Source: a virus. From it: a stretch of 64,000 bases of DNA. The position numbers were made by a program, and so were the translations under genes. The stretch spans positions 124,001-188,000 of IMG/VR virus record IMGVR_UViG_3300034158_000023; one strand, given 5' to 3'. This document shows positions 34,032 through 43,444 of the stretch, in pieces (position 1 is the first letter of the stretch; each line of letters starts with the position of its first letter). Under the pieces are notes generated by a model, which worked only from the letters and a program-made list of their open reading frames with translations, was not told the DNA's origin and ran no database searches.

Positions 34032-35306
34032 ATGTTTCCAGAGAATGTATTTGTCGGCATAGAAGCAATGGCGTATAAAGCCAGAGAAAACTTCTACCCT
34101 CAGTTAGTTACTAAATTCCAGCACGTTTTAGACCATATAGACCTATCTATTCCTCGTCGCATACTGGATTGCAATATCCCTAAATTGGTAGGCGATGAGT
34201 TTAACATGAACGTTACCGTAACTGTAGAGAAGTCCACTCAGTATGGTGCGTACATGATTGCTCCTGATTTAAAAACAAACCACGCCTTATTATCTTCCTG
34301 GCGCAACACCTATTCAGAAGCTGGTGCATCTTTAAAGTATCTAAAGAGTTCTAAACTGAAATCTATCAATGGTTCTGTGTCTAGAGCTACTGGTAAGGTG
34401 TTTGGTGATTTCTCTAAAATACAAGCTCCTATCGTAATGTCAGAAGCTTTATTCGATGGTACGTTTACAGCCAGAGAGCTAGCTTCTATGTTCAGTCATG
34501 AGTTAGGTCACTTCTGGACTTACTTAGAATGTTTAGCCAGAACAGTAACAGCTAACTTAGCCTTAGCAGCAGTGTTACAAGAGTTGACTGGTACGCAAGA
34601 TGTTAAAATGAACTTCCAGTTAATCACAGAACTAGAAAACGTAACTGGTACGAAAATCCCTAACGCCAAGCAAGTAGCTAACTACAGATCAACTGAAAAG
34701 TTACACACCGTAGTAGTGAACGAAGTTTATAAACAAACTGTATCGTCAACTGAATATGGTAGCCTTTATGACCAAGCTGGTTGGGAATCTCAATCGGATA
34801 TGTTTGTTAATCGTCTAGGTGGTGGTAAAGACCTAACCACGGCACTGCACAAAATCCATAAGAAATATGGTGACGCTGCATACTGGGGAGCAACAGGTTG
34901 GTACATCTGGCAAATCCTGTCAGTAGCACTAACTCTGGTAGTGACATGGCCGATCTTATTAGCTGTCTTTTTCGTATTGGCGTTGTCTGGAACTCACCCA
35001 GAGACAAATGAGTATGATACGATTGCCGCTAGATGTAACAGAATCAAGTTGGATATCGTTGGTTCATTGCGCAATAAAGGGCTAGCAAAAGAAGAAGTAA
35101 AACAAACTCTGGCTGACATAGACGAGATTGAAGTAGCTTTAGAAAATGCCGTAGATAGACAACCATGGTTAACAGGTTTAATGGTGGTAGTCTGGAATCC
35201 CTTTAGAAAACAAGCCAAAGAAAAACAGATGCAACAACTTCTGGAAGAACTAGCTAACAACCCACTGTTAATAACCGCAGCTCGCTTTAAAACAGCTGAT
35301 TATTAA
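34032..35306 (+). CDS. Membrane zinc metalloprotease-like protein (M48-like), inner-body cluster
   Basis: Residues 156-160 are HELGH, the HExxH zinc site, in FSHELGHFWTYLE. About 95 residues on, WESQSDMFVNRLGGG (Glu252) resembles the third-ligand motif E..AD.FA..LG of M48 (Ste24/HtpX) peptidases. A long hydrophobic stretch follows (~288-325, ILSVALTLVVTWPILLAVFF), and a charged helical C-terminus. The gene opens a cluster of probable virion-internal proteins, so the enzyme may be packaged or ejected. FVGIEAMA near the N-terminus fits the GxE pattern seen in neighbours. It could also act on the host membrane. Protease activity is inferred. Confidence 0.7.
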   Translation: MFPENVFVGIEAMAYKARENFYPQLVTKFQHVLDHIDLSIPRRILDCNIPKLVGDEFNMNVTVTVEKSTQYGAYMIAPDLKTNHALLSSWRNTYSEAGASLKYLKSSKLKSINGSVSRATGKVFGDFSKIQAPIVMSEALFDGTFTARELASMFSHELGHFWTYLECLARTVTANLALAAVLQELTGTQDVKMNFQLITELENVTGTKIPNAKQVANYRSTEKLHTVVVNEVYKQTVSSTEYGSLYDQAGWESQSDMFVNRLGGGKDLTTALHKIHKKYGDAAYWGATGWYIWQILSVALTLVVTWPILLAVFFVLALSGTHPETNEYDTIAARCNRIKLDIVGSLRNKGLAKEEVKQTLADIDEIEVALENAVDRQPWLTGLMVVVWNPFRKQAKEKQMQQLLEELANNPLLITAARFKTADY

Positions 35307-35317
35307 GGATCATTCCG

Positions 35318-36439
35318 ATGAGATTAAAAATTACTACTAACCGTAATCACGATACGGGGATTGAGGCGTTAGAACAAGAGCTGTCACCTCAAGAGCAACG
35401 CGCTGATGAGTATTTGAAGTTAAATGATACCATTGGTGCCTTAAGAGCTGAACCCTCTGTAAACACACCTACGGAAGGCACAGAGAGCTTCCAGCATAAG
35501 ACAGCATCTACTGAGTCTTTAGTAATTGCTGGTATCATTGCAGCGTCAGCTTTAGTGATGGCGGCTATCTACAAAATCTACAAACACTTTGCAGATAAGC
35601 CAGCCTCAGACAACGCTATCCGTGTAGCTCAAGATCTAGAAGATCTGAAAGACTCCACAGATTTAAATGGTGGTGCTACATCCATTACCTCAAGTGCTGC
35701 TAACAGCGGACATTTGCGTAAAGTGATGGCCTTGTATTTAGCTAGTGTTAAACTCACTACTGATAAGCAAGGTATGTTAATCGGTTTTAAACCAGTGCAC
35801 GAGTTCCTTAACTCAGTACAAGTATTGGTAGCTAAACTAGGTGTACTAGCAGCCGAGAAAACTGGTACGGTTTCAGGTACTCTAAGTAAAGAAGACTTAG
35901 ATACTACTAAATTTGAAACCACATACAACAACGTGATTCGTTTGTTGAATGAATTACAGTGGAAGATGCCAGAAGACTTTAAGAAGTCCTTTGCTATCTC
36001 AGAACCTAAGCTCTTTGTTTTTGGTGGAGAGTATAACTACATCAAAGGTATTGATCTAGCGTTCAGTGAACTTCAAACCCACTTAGCTAAGACTAATGAT
36101 AAAGATGTGGTTACAGCGGCTGAACTGTCTAAGTTGATGTTAAGTCCATCTCTGCGTGAGACTATAGTGCAGTGTGGCAACATCTCTAAAACGTTAGAGT
36201 CAGAAGGTGAAGCTATCTCTAAAGCCGCTGAGAAAGCAGAGACCACCATCAAAGGTTTAGGTCATGACTTAGCTACTACTCAAGATGATATCGAGTTAAA
36301 GAAATTAGCTCTGTATGTTGAGATCGTTAAAGCTACGGCTAACATCTACAAGAAACAAAATTTAATTACCATTGCCGCCGTTAAGTACGTGGAAGAAGTA
36401 GCCAAAGTAATGAAAGCTGCATCTAACACCATCGATTAA
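35318..36439 (+). CDS. Inner-body/virion-like protein with one membrane segment, 373 aa
   Basis: The N-terminal ~60 residues are polar and end in GTESFQ (residues 54-58). This is the same GTESF string found at residue 129 of the major capsid protein, so it may be a prohead-protease cleavage site. A hydrophobic helix (~68-86, LVIAGIIAASALVMAAIYK) and a long helical domain follow. It is spaced 11 bases after the metalloprotease-like gene and is co-transcribed with the next. Likely an internal head protein; specific role unknown. Confidence 0.7.
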   Translation: MRLKITTNRNHDTGIEALEQELSPQEQRADEYLKLNDTIGALRAEPSVNTPTEGTESFQHKTASTESLVIAGIIAASALVMAAIYKIYKHFADKPASDNAIRVAQDLEDLKDSTDLNGGATSITSSAANSGHLRKVMALYLASVKLTTDKQGMLIGFKPVHEFLNSVQVLVAKLGVLAAEKTGTVSGTLSKEDLDTTKFETTYNNVIRLLNELQWKMPEDFKKSFAISEPKLFVFGGEYNYIKGIDLAFSELQTHLAKTNDKDVVTAAELSKLMLSPSLRETIVQCGNISKTLESEGEAISKAAEKAETTIKGLGHDLATTQDDIELKKLALYVEIVKATANIYKKQNLITIAAVKYVEEVAKVMKAASNTID

Positions 36440-36450
36440 GGATTTCTACA

Positions 36451-36816
36451 ATGATCACCCAAGACCAGATTAACATGCTCGTTAGTTTTCTTCGCAACGG
36501 AGAAAAGAAGTCATCTCGTGGTAAGTTGTTAACTATTGCCATCGCGTATTCTATCCCTGTAGCGCAGACTAGCGAAGATAGTCTTAAGAGTTTCCCAGGC
36601 TATTTCACTACTGCCTGTGAAGCGTTGAGCAAAATCAATGAAGAACACATCATCCCGATTAAACAAATCACGGAAGACATCCGTAAGACGTTTTTCTATC
36701 GCATCACGGCGTTTGATCTACCTCAGGTTGAAATCCCCGCAGTGTTATCCGATTTAGATGGTGACGACATTTTTGATTTGTCGACATTGAAGCGCAACTT
36801 AAAAGACATTTTCTAG
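36451..36816 (+). CDS. Unknown small protein, 121 aa, virion cluster
   Basis: Soluble, helical protein (RNGEKKSSRGKLLTIAIA near the N-terminus) with an acidic end (LDGDDIFDL). TAAGGATTTCTACA precedes the ATG. No motif recognised; probably a virion or assembly protein from context. Confidence 0.75.
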   Translation: MITQDQINMLVSFLRNGEKKSSRGKLLTIAIAYSIPVAQTSEDSLKSFPGYFTTACEALSKINEEHIIPIKQITEDIRKTFFYRITAFDLPQVEIPAVLSDLDGDDIFDLSTLKRNLKDIF

Positions 36817-36824
36817 CATAACCT

Positions 36825-36850
36825 TGATCCATGGGTAGCGCCATGGATCA
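36825..36850 (+). terminator. Intercistronic hairpin
   Basis: TGATCCATGG-gtagcg-CCATGGATCA, a 10-bp stem without a T-run, between two virion genes. It may be a processing or stability hairpin or a weak terminator. Confidence 0.55.
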
Positions 36851-36870
36851 TTTGCCTTAAGGAATTTATT

Positions 36871-38274
36871 ATGTTCGATTATGCTGAATACGATAAAGCG
36901 CAAAAAGCCTTAACCGTTTTACGCGATATCCAAGAGAACGTTAAAGTAAACGGTGTGTCTAGAGCCGATATCACATATGCTCTAGAAGCCGCCGAGATTT
37001 TCAAACTCCCTAATCGGTACCCAGTTAACTCATTCACTGCTGAAGCTAGTAGCACTAATTTAGACGTGGCTCTAGAAAGTCTATCTGAAGGTCAACGCCT
37101 AGGTTACTCTATTTTAACTGGTGTGATCGTAGGTCTCTTAGCTAAGATCATTTCTTATTTTTTCACTGGTGGTAGTAGCGGTGGTTCTGGTAGTTCGGCT
37201 CCGTACATTGCAAAGCAGAACCACACTCTGGAACAATTCGCAAATCTTAAAAAGATTGCTGTGTTGGAAAGAGAGAGAGCTGACGAGATAGCATCTATGG
37301 GTGTTAGACGTAAAGCTATGCGTAAAGTGCTAGGAGATGTAGAGATCTCTGAGTACATGTTGCAACATCCCTATACACGGATTGCATTTGAAACCTTGTG
37401 TTCTCATAACGCTAAGTTTAGAAAATGTACTTCGTTTTTAGGTGAGCTCCAGAAACGTGAAAACCTTCGAAGCATTTATGTCTTCATTATGCAAGAGCTA
37501 AATGATTCTTTGTTAGAGATGATCGAAACTGCTGATGCCATTAAAGAGTGGGTGTACGCTCGTCGTCGTGGTGGCAACAGAGAAAAAGTAATCGAGCCAC
37601 GTTTGCAGATCCCTGGCCCAATGTTAGATCGCTTTATTGCACGTGGTACTAAATCAGTCCATGGCTGGTTAGCAGCTAACAATATCGTTGGCCCTGGCAT
37701 GATGATTGATGTTACGCCACCAGATGAGTACAAAGGGGTACCTATCCCAACGGAAGATATCCCGTTGTTCTTACTGATCGAAACATTTAAGTTTATGAAT
37801 CAGATGAGCAGTGATCCTACAGGCATCAAGTTTGCGGAACCTACTGACTATCTAGATCGTTTAATCACAGCAAAAGAAAAACTGTTGCTGCGGGTTACTA
37901 GTTCTACGGTGTTAGAAGAATGGGAACCTTTACCTAATGCTACGCCTAAAGACTACGATCCAATGGACAGAGCTACTTTACTTAACAAACGTGTAAGTAA
38001 AGCGTACGATAAGACTGAGTGGAATACTCTTTTCTCTAAGCCTAAACCTGATGGTAAGGATGGCGATGAAGAGAGCGATTGGTTTGTAGGGGAAAGTTGG
38101 AAGTTAGTGGATATCTATTTTGACGGAGTACAGAGTCTCTATAAAGAATCTGCAATTCTGTTGAAGATGGCTAACGATATTATTTCTGGTATGCATGACG
38201 CTTTGCGCATCGTGGACAAGTATCAGAAAGAACTCAAAACTGAAACTAAAGAAACTGAACCTGCTGCTGAGTAG
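36871..38274 (+). CDS. Inner-body/virion-like membrane-segment protein, 467 aa
   Basis: Layout resembles the 373-aa neighbour: a ~70-residue N-terminal region ending in VALESLSEG, then a hydrophobic helix (~77-97, LGYSILTGVIVGLLAKIISYFF), a Gly/Ser linker (GGSSGGSGSS), and a long helical domain to an acidic tail. The ALES string may be a protease site. Probably packaged in the head, possibly as a paralogue of the neighbour. No enzymatic motif. Confidence 0.7.
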   Translation: MFDYAEYDKAQKALTVLRDIQENVKVNGVSRADITYALEAAEIFKLPNRYPVNSFTAEASSTNLDVALESLSEGQRLGYSILTGVIVGLLAKIISYFFTGGSSGGSGSSAPYIAKQNHTLEQFANLKKIAVLERERADEIASMGVRRKAMRKVLGDVEISEYMLQHPYTRIAFETLCSHNAKFRKCTSFLGELQKRENLRSIYVFIMQELNDSLLEMIETADAIKEWVYARRRGGNREKVIEPRLQIPGPMLDRFIARGTKSVHGWLAANNIVGPGMMIDVTPPDEYKGVPIPTEDIPLFLLIETFKFMNQMSSDPTGIKFAEPTDYLDRLITAKEKLLLRVTSSTVLEEWEPLPNATPKDYDPMDRATLLNKRVSKAYDKTEWNTLFSKPKPDGKDGDEESDWFVGESWKLVDIYFDGVQSLYKESAILLKMANDIISGMHDALRIVDKYQKELKTETKETEPAAE

Positions 38275-38284
38275 ACAACATAGA

Positions 38285-38315
38285 AGAGGAGCTCCTAGGA
38301 GCTCCTCTATGCCGT
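38285..38315. terminator. Bidirectional palindromic terminator
   Basis: A perfect 24-bp palindrome (AGAGGAGCTCC-TA-GGAGCTCCTCT in outline) between convergent genes, followed by TATGCCG. It shares its 18-bp core with the element at 822-839. Confidence 0.75.
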
Positions 38316-41213
38316 TTATTCCTTGTGGGCTATGAAGTCTACCAAGATAGCTTCTTCTATGCCTAGGGATGCGTTTGACAGCACCTTAAGGTTACGTCTA
38401 ACACTACAGCGAGTAGCTTCATCCACAGCAGTGAATGTAGAGATATCTCTATCTGGGCCCATAGGATCCATTTCAATACTCAACACGTCACCCTTGATAG
38501 CCACTTTAAGCATATCTGTAATACCAGCAATACTTACCGTAGCTTCTTTCAAAGCTTCGTTAATAACTCGCTTAGTAGTTTTAGTTATGCTTTCACGCAA
38601 TAGTAGATTACCGTAGTTAAGTCTAGTCATGTAGTAAGTAACCACAAAACTTAATCTAGCAGGAATCTCCACAACCACGTTACTACCTACAATTACTTTG
38701 TTCTGTCCTAAAGACTTCTTAGGATAGTAGTAAAGTTCAGTCTTAGCATGGAGTTGTGGTTTAATCGAGTTTAACTTACCAGATAAGAACTCTAATACAG
38801 TATCAGCAATAGTGTTTCTGTAAGCCACATCAGTTACACTGTTACTAAAGTAATAAGCTCCATCTACTAAAAACAAATCTATTTGACGATCTGTTTTCCT
38901 AGGTTTAACTACGATAGGTAAACCACTTTCATCATAAACCACGTCAGAGGCTTTAGCTTTGTAAACTACCTGCCCGTCGTCGTCTAATAAAGGATCACCC
39001 TTATGGATTAGCACGTTGTACTTAGCTTCTCCGTTCTCTATCCAGATTTTAGGTAACCCAGTTATTGGATCAGTTTCTAAAATGGTGTCTGGGTAAGTGT
39101 AAGGTACATCCACCCCGTATGTGGCATACTGCACGCTACTATCAACGGTTCTGCCATTACTCCACAAGTTAGTAAGAGCCTCACCAAACTTCAGCTCCAC
39201 AGACTCCTGTACAATCCCCACAACTTCATCAGGCAACAAGTGTCTACCTAATCGTAAGTCGATGTCACTCTTACTTAAGCCGTAGATAGAGTAATCAGAA
39301 ACCCCATAGATCAAACTGAACTTCTCAGTTAACCCACAACCGAAGTTACGTACTTGGTCAGAGAACATACTGAAGTTATTCAACATTATTAAATCTCTAC
39401 TATCGATATCTAAAGTAGTTTTAATAGTGAATTCCCAAATAGCGTTACCTTCCTCAGTAACTGCTTTAAGTACCCCATTTAAAAACGCTGGGTTGTTTTC
39501 TTTATCTGGAATGAAACTTAATTGACAGAACAGTTTCTCCATAGGCAAGTCTTGGTAGTTATCACCAGACAGAACCTCGATCGTCAATACCCAGTTGTCG
39601 CCTTTTCTAACAAACGAAAGTTTATTAGTGGCTACGTTAAGTTGAGTAGTGTCGTTCTCTAAGATAAACTGTCTGCTAGTTACGTTAGCATTACCTAAGT
39701 AATAAGCACGGCAATCGAAAGAGTTACCAGTTGCATCCAGTACATAGTGGAATGGCGAATACATAAACTCAGTAGAGTTCACAGCAGTAGCCAAAGCATC
39801 ATTAGACAACCCTAGATAGAAAGGGTGTTCCAAGTTTGACACCACAGTTACAATACCGTTCTCACTTTTATAGAGAGTATCGGGAGTTACAGTTAAACGT
39901 AATCCGTTGTCTCTAGTGTTAGATGAGGTAGCCAGATCATCCATGTTGGTTTGTAACGTACCAATCATACAAGCTGCCCCTGAAGTAAACTCAGAGTTAG
40001 CAACCGCAGGTAGATGTCGAGTAGCTTGATAAACACGACGCATCAAGTTGTCGATACTAAGAATGATAGTAAACCCATCAATTTCAAAGTTAGTACGTAG
40101 CTGCGCTTCAGTGATTGGGTTAGTAGTGCGGTTAGCATTCTCAATAGAACGTTTACGCGCTTCCTCAAAGGTTAGTCCACTACGACCACCGTTAACCTTA
40201 CCGTCACCAGCAATACCCATCACACTCCAAGATTCCAAAGGAGTATAATAAATAGAATCAGTGATGTCAGTAAACCCTTTACCATACTCTAGCGAGAACG
40301 CATTAGATACGTACTCACCCATATCTAAATTAACTGGGCCTTTAGAGGTGTAGATAATGATCTTAATCTGAGGAGGCAACTTACCTTCACTGAAATAGAT
40401 TCTAGGGATAGTTACCCGTAAAGAATTACCAGAGTAACGTAATAAAGCAGTATTGACCCGCTTGTCGTAAATTAACTCACTGTGAGTAGTTACGAACGGT
40501 GTCTCTACTCCAGATGCACTAATACCAATCACTTCACAGTGGTAGAAGTTATCAGAAAGAGCATACGCTTTATTAAAACCTACAGATGGGTTTAGAGTAT
40601 CGAAAAACTCTTTTCTATCTAACTGCACTAGCTGGATTGGTAAGTTGATCATCTCAACTTCACTTAACACACCTTGTTTCCATTCCACGATGTTTGTTTC
40701 TAGTGGACGGATTACGCTTTGTACAGTACTGTCGTAAACTACTTGAATGCCACCGTGAGACATTACCCGGATCTCAATTGGGTAGAGAGTCATAAACGGG
40801 ATACCAGTTACGGTAATTTTAGTGTACTTAGGAATAATTAATTTACGTACTCCAGTATCACCTACCTTAACTGCTTTAGCGTAGATCTCATCCTTACTAA
40901 AGTAAACGTTAAAGTTACCGACAGCATAAGTGCAGAACAGGTTAAGGTAATCCACATCAGCCATATGGCGATACAGATCTTCCCATGACTCTACAGTAGA
41001 CTTCTCTACCTTAGTCAATGCAGTCTCCATGCGAATCAAAGCAGCAGCCGCTAATTCACTACCCATCTCTAACGTAAACACAAATGGGTTAGTAGCATCA
41101 ACTAAGTCAGTAGCTCCTGCCATAATGGATTCTAAACGCTCAAACTGGTAACGCTGAAATGTTGCTGGGGAATAACCAGTCTTTAGTAGCGTATCAATAA
41201 TTCCAGTCATCAT
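38316..41213 (-). CDS. Baseplate wedge-like protein (gp6/J-like), 965 aa
   Basis: In the middle (~residues 340-395) the protein reads GGRSGLTFEEARKRSIENA then ITEAQLRTNFE. This resembles the conserved GG...E....(A/R)....R.(V/I)T..D(Y/F) segment of T4 gp6 and P2 gpJ-type baseplate wedge proteins. The length and the beta-rich composition suit such a large wedge subunit. Its start overlaps the end of the upstream minus gene by 20 bases, so they are coupled. The two genes form a minus-strand island within a plus-strand virion cluster. Family assignment rests on a short segment, so moderate. Confidence 0.62.
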   Translation of the reverse strand: MMTGIIDTLLKTGYSPATFQRYQFERLESIMAGATDLVDATNPFVFTLEMGSELAAAALIRMETALTKVEKSTVESWEDLYRHMADVDYLNLFCTYAVGNFNVYFSKDEIYAKAVKVGDTGVRKLIIPKYTKITVTGIPFMTLYPIEIRVMSHGGIQVVYDSTVQSVIRPLETNIVEWKQGVLSEVEMINLPIQLVQLDRKEFFDTLNPSVGFNKAYALSDNFYHCEVIGISASGVETPFVTTHSELIYDKRVNTALLRYSGNSLRVTIPRIYFSEGKLPPQIKIIIYTSKGPVNLDMGEYVSNAFSLEYGKGFTDITDSIYYTPLESWSVMGIAGDGKVNGGRSGLTFEEARKRSIENANRTTNPITEAQLRTNFEIDGFTIILSIDNLMRRVYQATRHLPAVANSEFTSGAACMIGTLQTNMDDLATSSNTRDNGLRLTVTPDTLYKSENGIVTVVSNLEHPFYLGLSNDALATAVNSTEFMYSPFHYVLDATGNSFDCRAYYLGNANVTSRQFILENDTTQLNVATNKLSFVRKGDNWVLTIEVLSGDNYQDLPMEKLFCQLSFIPDKENNPAFLNGVLKAVTEEGNAIWEFTIKTTLDIDSRDLIMLNNFSMFSDQVRNFGCGLTEKFSLIYGVSDYSIYGLSKSDIDLRLGRHLLPDEVVGIVQESVELKFGEALTNLWSNGRTVDSSVQYATYGVDVPYTYPDTILETDPITGLPKIWIENGEAKYNVLIHKGDPLLDDDGQVVYKAKASDVVYDESGLPIVVKPRKTDRQIDLFLVDGAYYFSNSVTDVAYRNTIADTVLEFLSGKLNSIKPQLHAKTELYYYPKKSLGQNKVIVGSNVVVEIPARLSFVVTYYMTRLNYGNLLLRESITKTTKRVINEALKEATVSIAGITDMLKVAIKGDVLSIEMDPMGPDRDISTFTAVDEATRCSVRRNLKVLSNASLGIEEAILVDFIAHKE

Positions 41214-42300
41214 TACCTCCTAACAATTTTAGATAGTTCTCAATAGAACAATACCAGAAAAGTTCCCCAGTATCTTCATGGATTAATGGAGTGCCTAAAT
41301 AGTTAGCACCTTTTAATAAGTTTCTAGGTATTTTAACCCATGTTTCACTTTGCTCACCTACAGTAGTCAGACTGCCATTGGAGTTCATATCTACGATTAG
41401 TAAGGCTGGGTTGAATCTAGCCACCAAACGGTTGAACTCTCTGAAGTTGATTGGATCATTGTACTCAGCTACGTTACATTTAAAAGTAACTGGTAATTGT
41501 TCCTGTGATCTTTGCATGGTGTCACCACCAGTAAAGTTAAACAAAGAACCGATTGGGAACGTCGTAGGGAATCCACCCATACCAGTTACAGCTGAGTGTT
41601 GAATGTACTGACGACCTGGATCTAAAATAAAATGGTAGATACGGGTTTTAGAATCAATGGCGATATTAATCTGATTGATTAGATATGGTTCCATGTTTTC
41701 AAACCGTACCCCGTACATGTAGTACAACCACGTTAAGATAAGTAAAGCTATCGGACTACCTTGAGTGTTTCTAAACGACGCGGTTAAATCAAACTCACCG
41801 TTGTGTTTAGCAATACCAGTCAACATACTCCAAGACTCACGCATCACCCCTTCCTTACTACTGTAAGTTTCTGGGTTGATATCAGGCCATCCAGATAAGC
41901 TCACTAAGTTGTTAGTCAACACAGCCATGAATGGATTGAGTTCATCTATCAATGGAGATGTTATGCCCCTATCGTTAGACATTGGATCTAATAATGTGCG
42001 AATGGCTCTCTGAATAGTAGGTGGTTCATCTTGCTGCGTAGCTAATGGCATTAGTACCCGTTGCTTCGCAAGGTTATCGTATGACAAATTTAAATCCGGT
42101 CTGGTAAAGAAGATAATACCAGTGTTATCTTGTGTTGATGCCACTGGGTTACCGAGCCCACGATGGTTGATGCCCCGCATCATGTTCAGATATGCATCAT
42201 TAAGCTGCCCTATACCACTCTTACGTGATATCAGGTCAAGGAGTTCTTCCATATTTTGAAAATAGGGAGACTCAGCAGATGACGTACTTTTTTCGGCCAT
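41194..42300 (-). CDS. Probable virion (tail/baseplate) protein, 368 aa
   Basis: Coupled to the wedge-like gene (20-base overlap), hence probably a partner in the baseplate. The sequence is rich in Asn, Pro, aromatic and beta-type segments, as in phage structural proteins. No specific family recognised. Divergent from the 42.3-kb gene with a 27-bp spacer. Confidence 0.7.
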   Translation of the reverse strand: MAEKSTSSAESPYFQNMEELLDLISRKSGIGQLNDAYLNMMRGINHRGLGNPVASTQDNTGIIFFTRPDLNLSYDNLAKQRVLMPLATQQDEPPTIQRAIRTLLDPMSNDRGITSPLIDELNPFMAVLTNNLVSLSGWPDINPETYSSKEGVMRESWSMLTGIAKHNGEFDLTASFRNTQGSPIALLILTWLYYMYGVRFENMEPYLINQINIAIDSKTRIYHFILDPGRQYIQHSAVTGMGGFPTTFPIGSLFNFTGGDTMQRSQEQLPVTFKCNVAEYNDPINFREFNRLVARFNPALLIVDMNSNGSLTTVGEQSETWVKIPRNLLKGANYLGTPLIHEDTGELFWYCSIENYLKLLGGNDDWNY

Positions 42301-42327
42301 TTTTAACTCCTACTAAAGGAAAATAAC

Positions 42328-43434
42328 ATGTTTGAAGATAAAATTGTAGATAGTGTTACAAAGTTTGCGGGCAACATCCCGGATCTCTTTAAAGGAGTGA
42401 CAAGTGACTCGTACGTAGACTACACTAAGAACCTACGCATCGAACCAATCGTTCTCGTAGACACCACCATTCAGAACCAAGAAGTAGCTTCTAATTTATT
42501 GTCAGTGCTAACTAACGTGTTCTCTGGTTATGTGCTACAAGCGTTTACTGTTAGCGCCACTATCGGTAATATTCAAGTTGCTCGGCATTTAGACAAACTG
42601 AATCCTAATCGTAGTATTGGCGATTCATTGGTTGGCACTTTTGCTGATGCGGTTAGTACAGAATCGCATATGTTCCGTCTGCCAAACTACAAACAACCAA
42701 ATAAAGCATATCATCATGGCTTAGAAGCTTCTTATGCCGATGATAAAGCTAACGTCACAAAACATGTGACAAAAGATGCAATCGGTATGTTGAATGACAT
42801 CCCTTCATTAGCTGTTGGTAAGATGTTAGAGGTTACCTTAGTTAAAGATGGTGAGTCTATCAACTTCCCAATTTCGATTCGTTTAGCTCCTGTTGGTGTA
42901 AGTCCTAGTATCTTCCGTACTGTGTTTGGTATCGGCGGTAATAAGAACAAACCAATGGAACGCTGGCACAGATGGCGTAGCGGTGAGTTAACTTTCATTG
43001 GCGATATGATTTGGTGTAATGATTTAATCGACCAACATCGTGAAGCGTTACGTCAAGATCGTTCTGGCTTCTATAAGCAAGTTTTAGATAGCCGACGTAA
43101 AAACCGTATTTCTGCGATCTTCTCTGGTCAACCTAGCGTAGCTTCAGCTTCCAACGTAGCATGTATCACATCTGCTACTGCTTTGGAAATCGAACAAGAG
43201 TTAGGCGGTCCGTTAAAGTCTCCTAAAGTGCGTGAAGGTTTGTTCAAAGTCGGTTCTCTCATGCTGCTAGCTGTGTTAGACCCTGAGTGGGAAACCGCAA
43301 CTATTTATCACCGCGGGATACCTTTACCTACAGAAGTGTCTTTCCGTGACTTAAAGCCACTGTCCAAAGGTAGTGGTCCAGACATCGCTGAGATTTTAAA
43401 AGCGTACACTGCGGCTAAAGCCCCAACATTCTAA
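42328..43434 (+). CDS. Probable virion protein, 368 aa
   Basis: Soluble mixed alpha/beta protein with ACTAAAGGAAAATAAC before the ATG. First of five closely spaced genes that lead into inner-body-like proteins. No motif recognised. Confidence 0.75.
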   Translation: MFEDKIVDSVTKFAGNIPDLFKGVTSDSYVDYTKNLRIEPIVLVDTTIQNQEVASNLLSVLTNVFSGYVLQAFTVSATIGNIQVARHLDKLNPNRSIGDSLVGTFADAVSTESHMFRLPNYKQPNKAYHHGLEASYADDKANVTKHVTKDAIGMLNDIPSLAVGKMLEVTLVKDGESINFPISIRLAPVGVSPSIFRTVFGIGGNKNKPMERWHRWRSGELTFIGDMIWCNDLIDQHREALRQDRSGFYKQVLDSRRKNRISAIFSGQPSVASASNVACITSATALEIEQELGGPLKSPKVREGLFKVGSLMLLAVLDPEWETATIYHRGIPLPTEVSFRDLKPLSKGSGPDIAEILKAYTAAKAPTF

Positions 43435-43444
43435 GAGGTTACTC

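Noticed and set aside
33958-34068. Longer N-terminus of the DNA polymerase exonuclease piece
   Set aside because: It overlaps the divergent gene start; the GTG at 33957 has a good ribosome-binding site.
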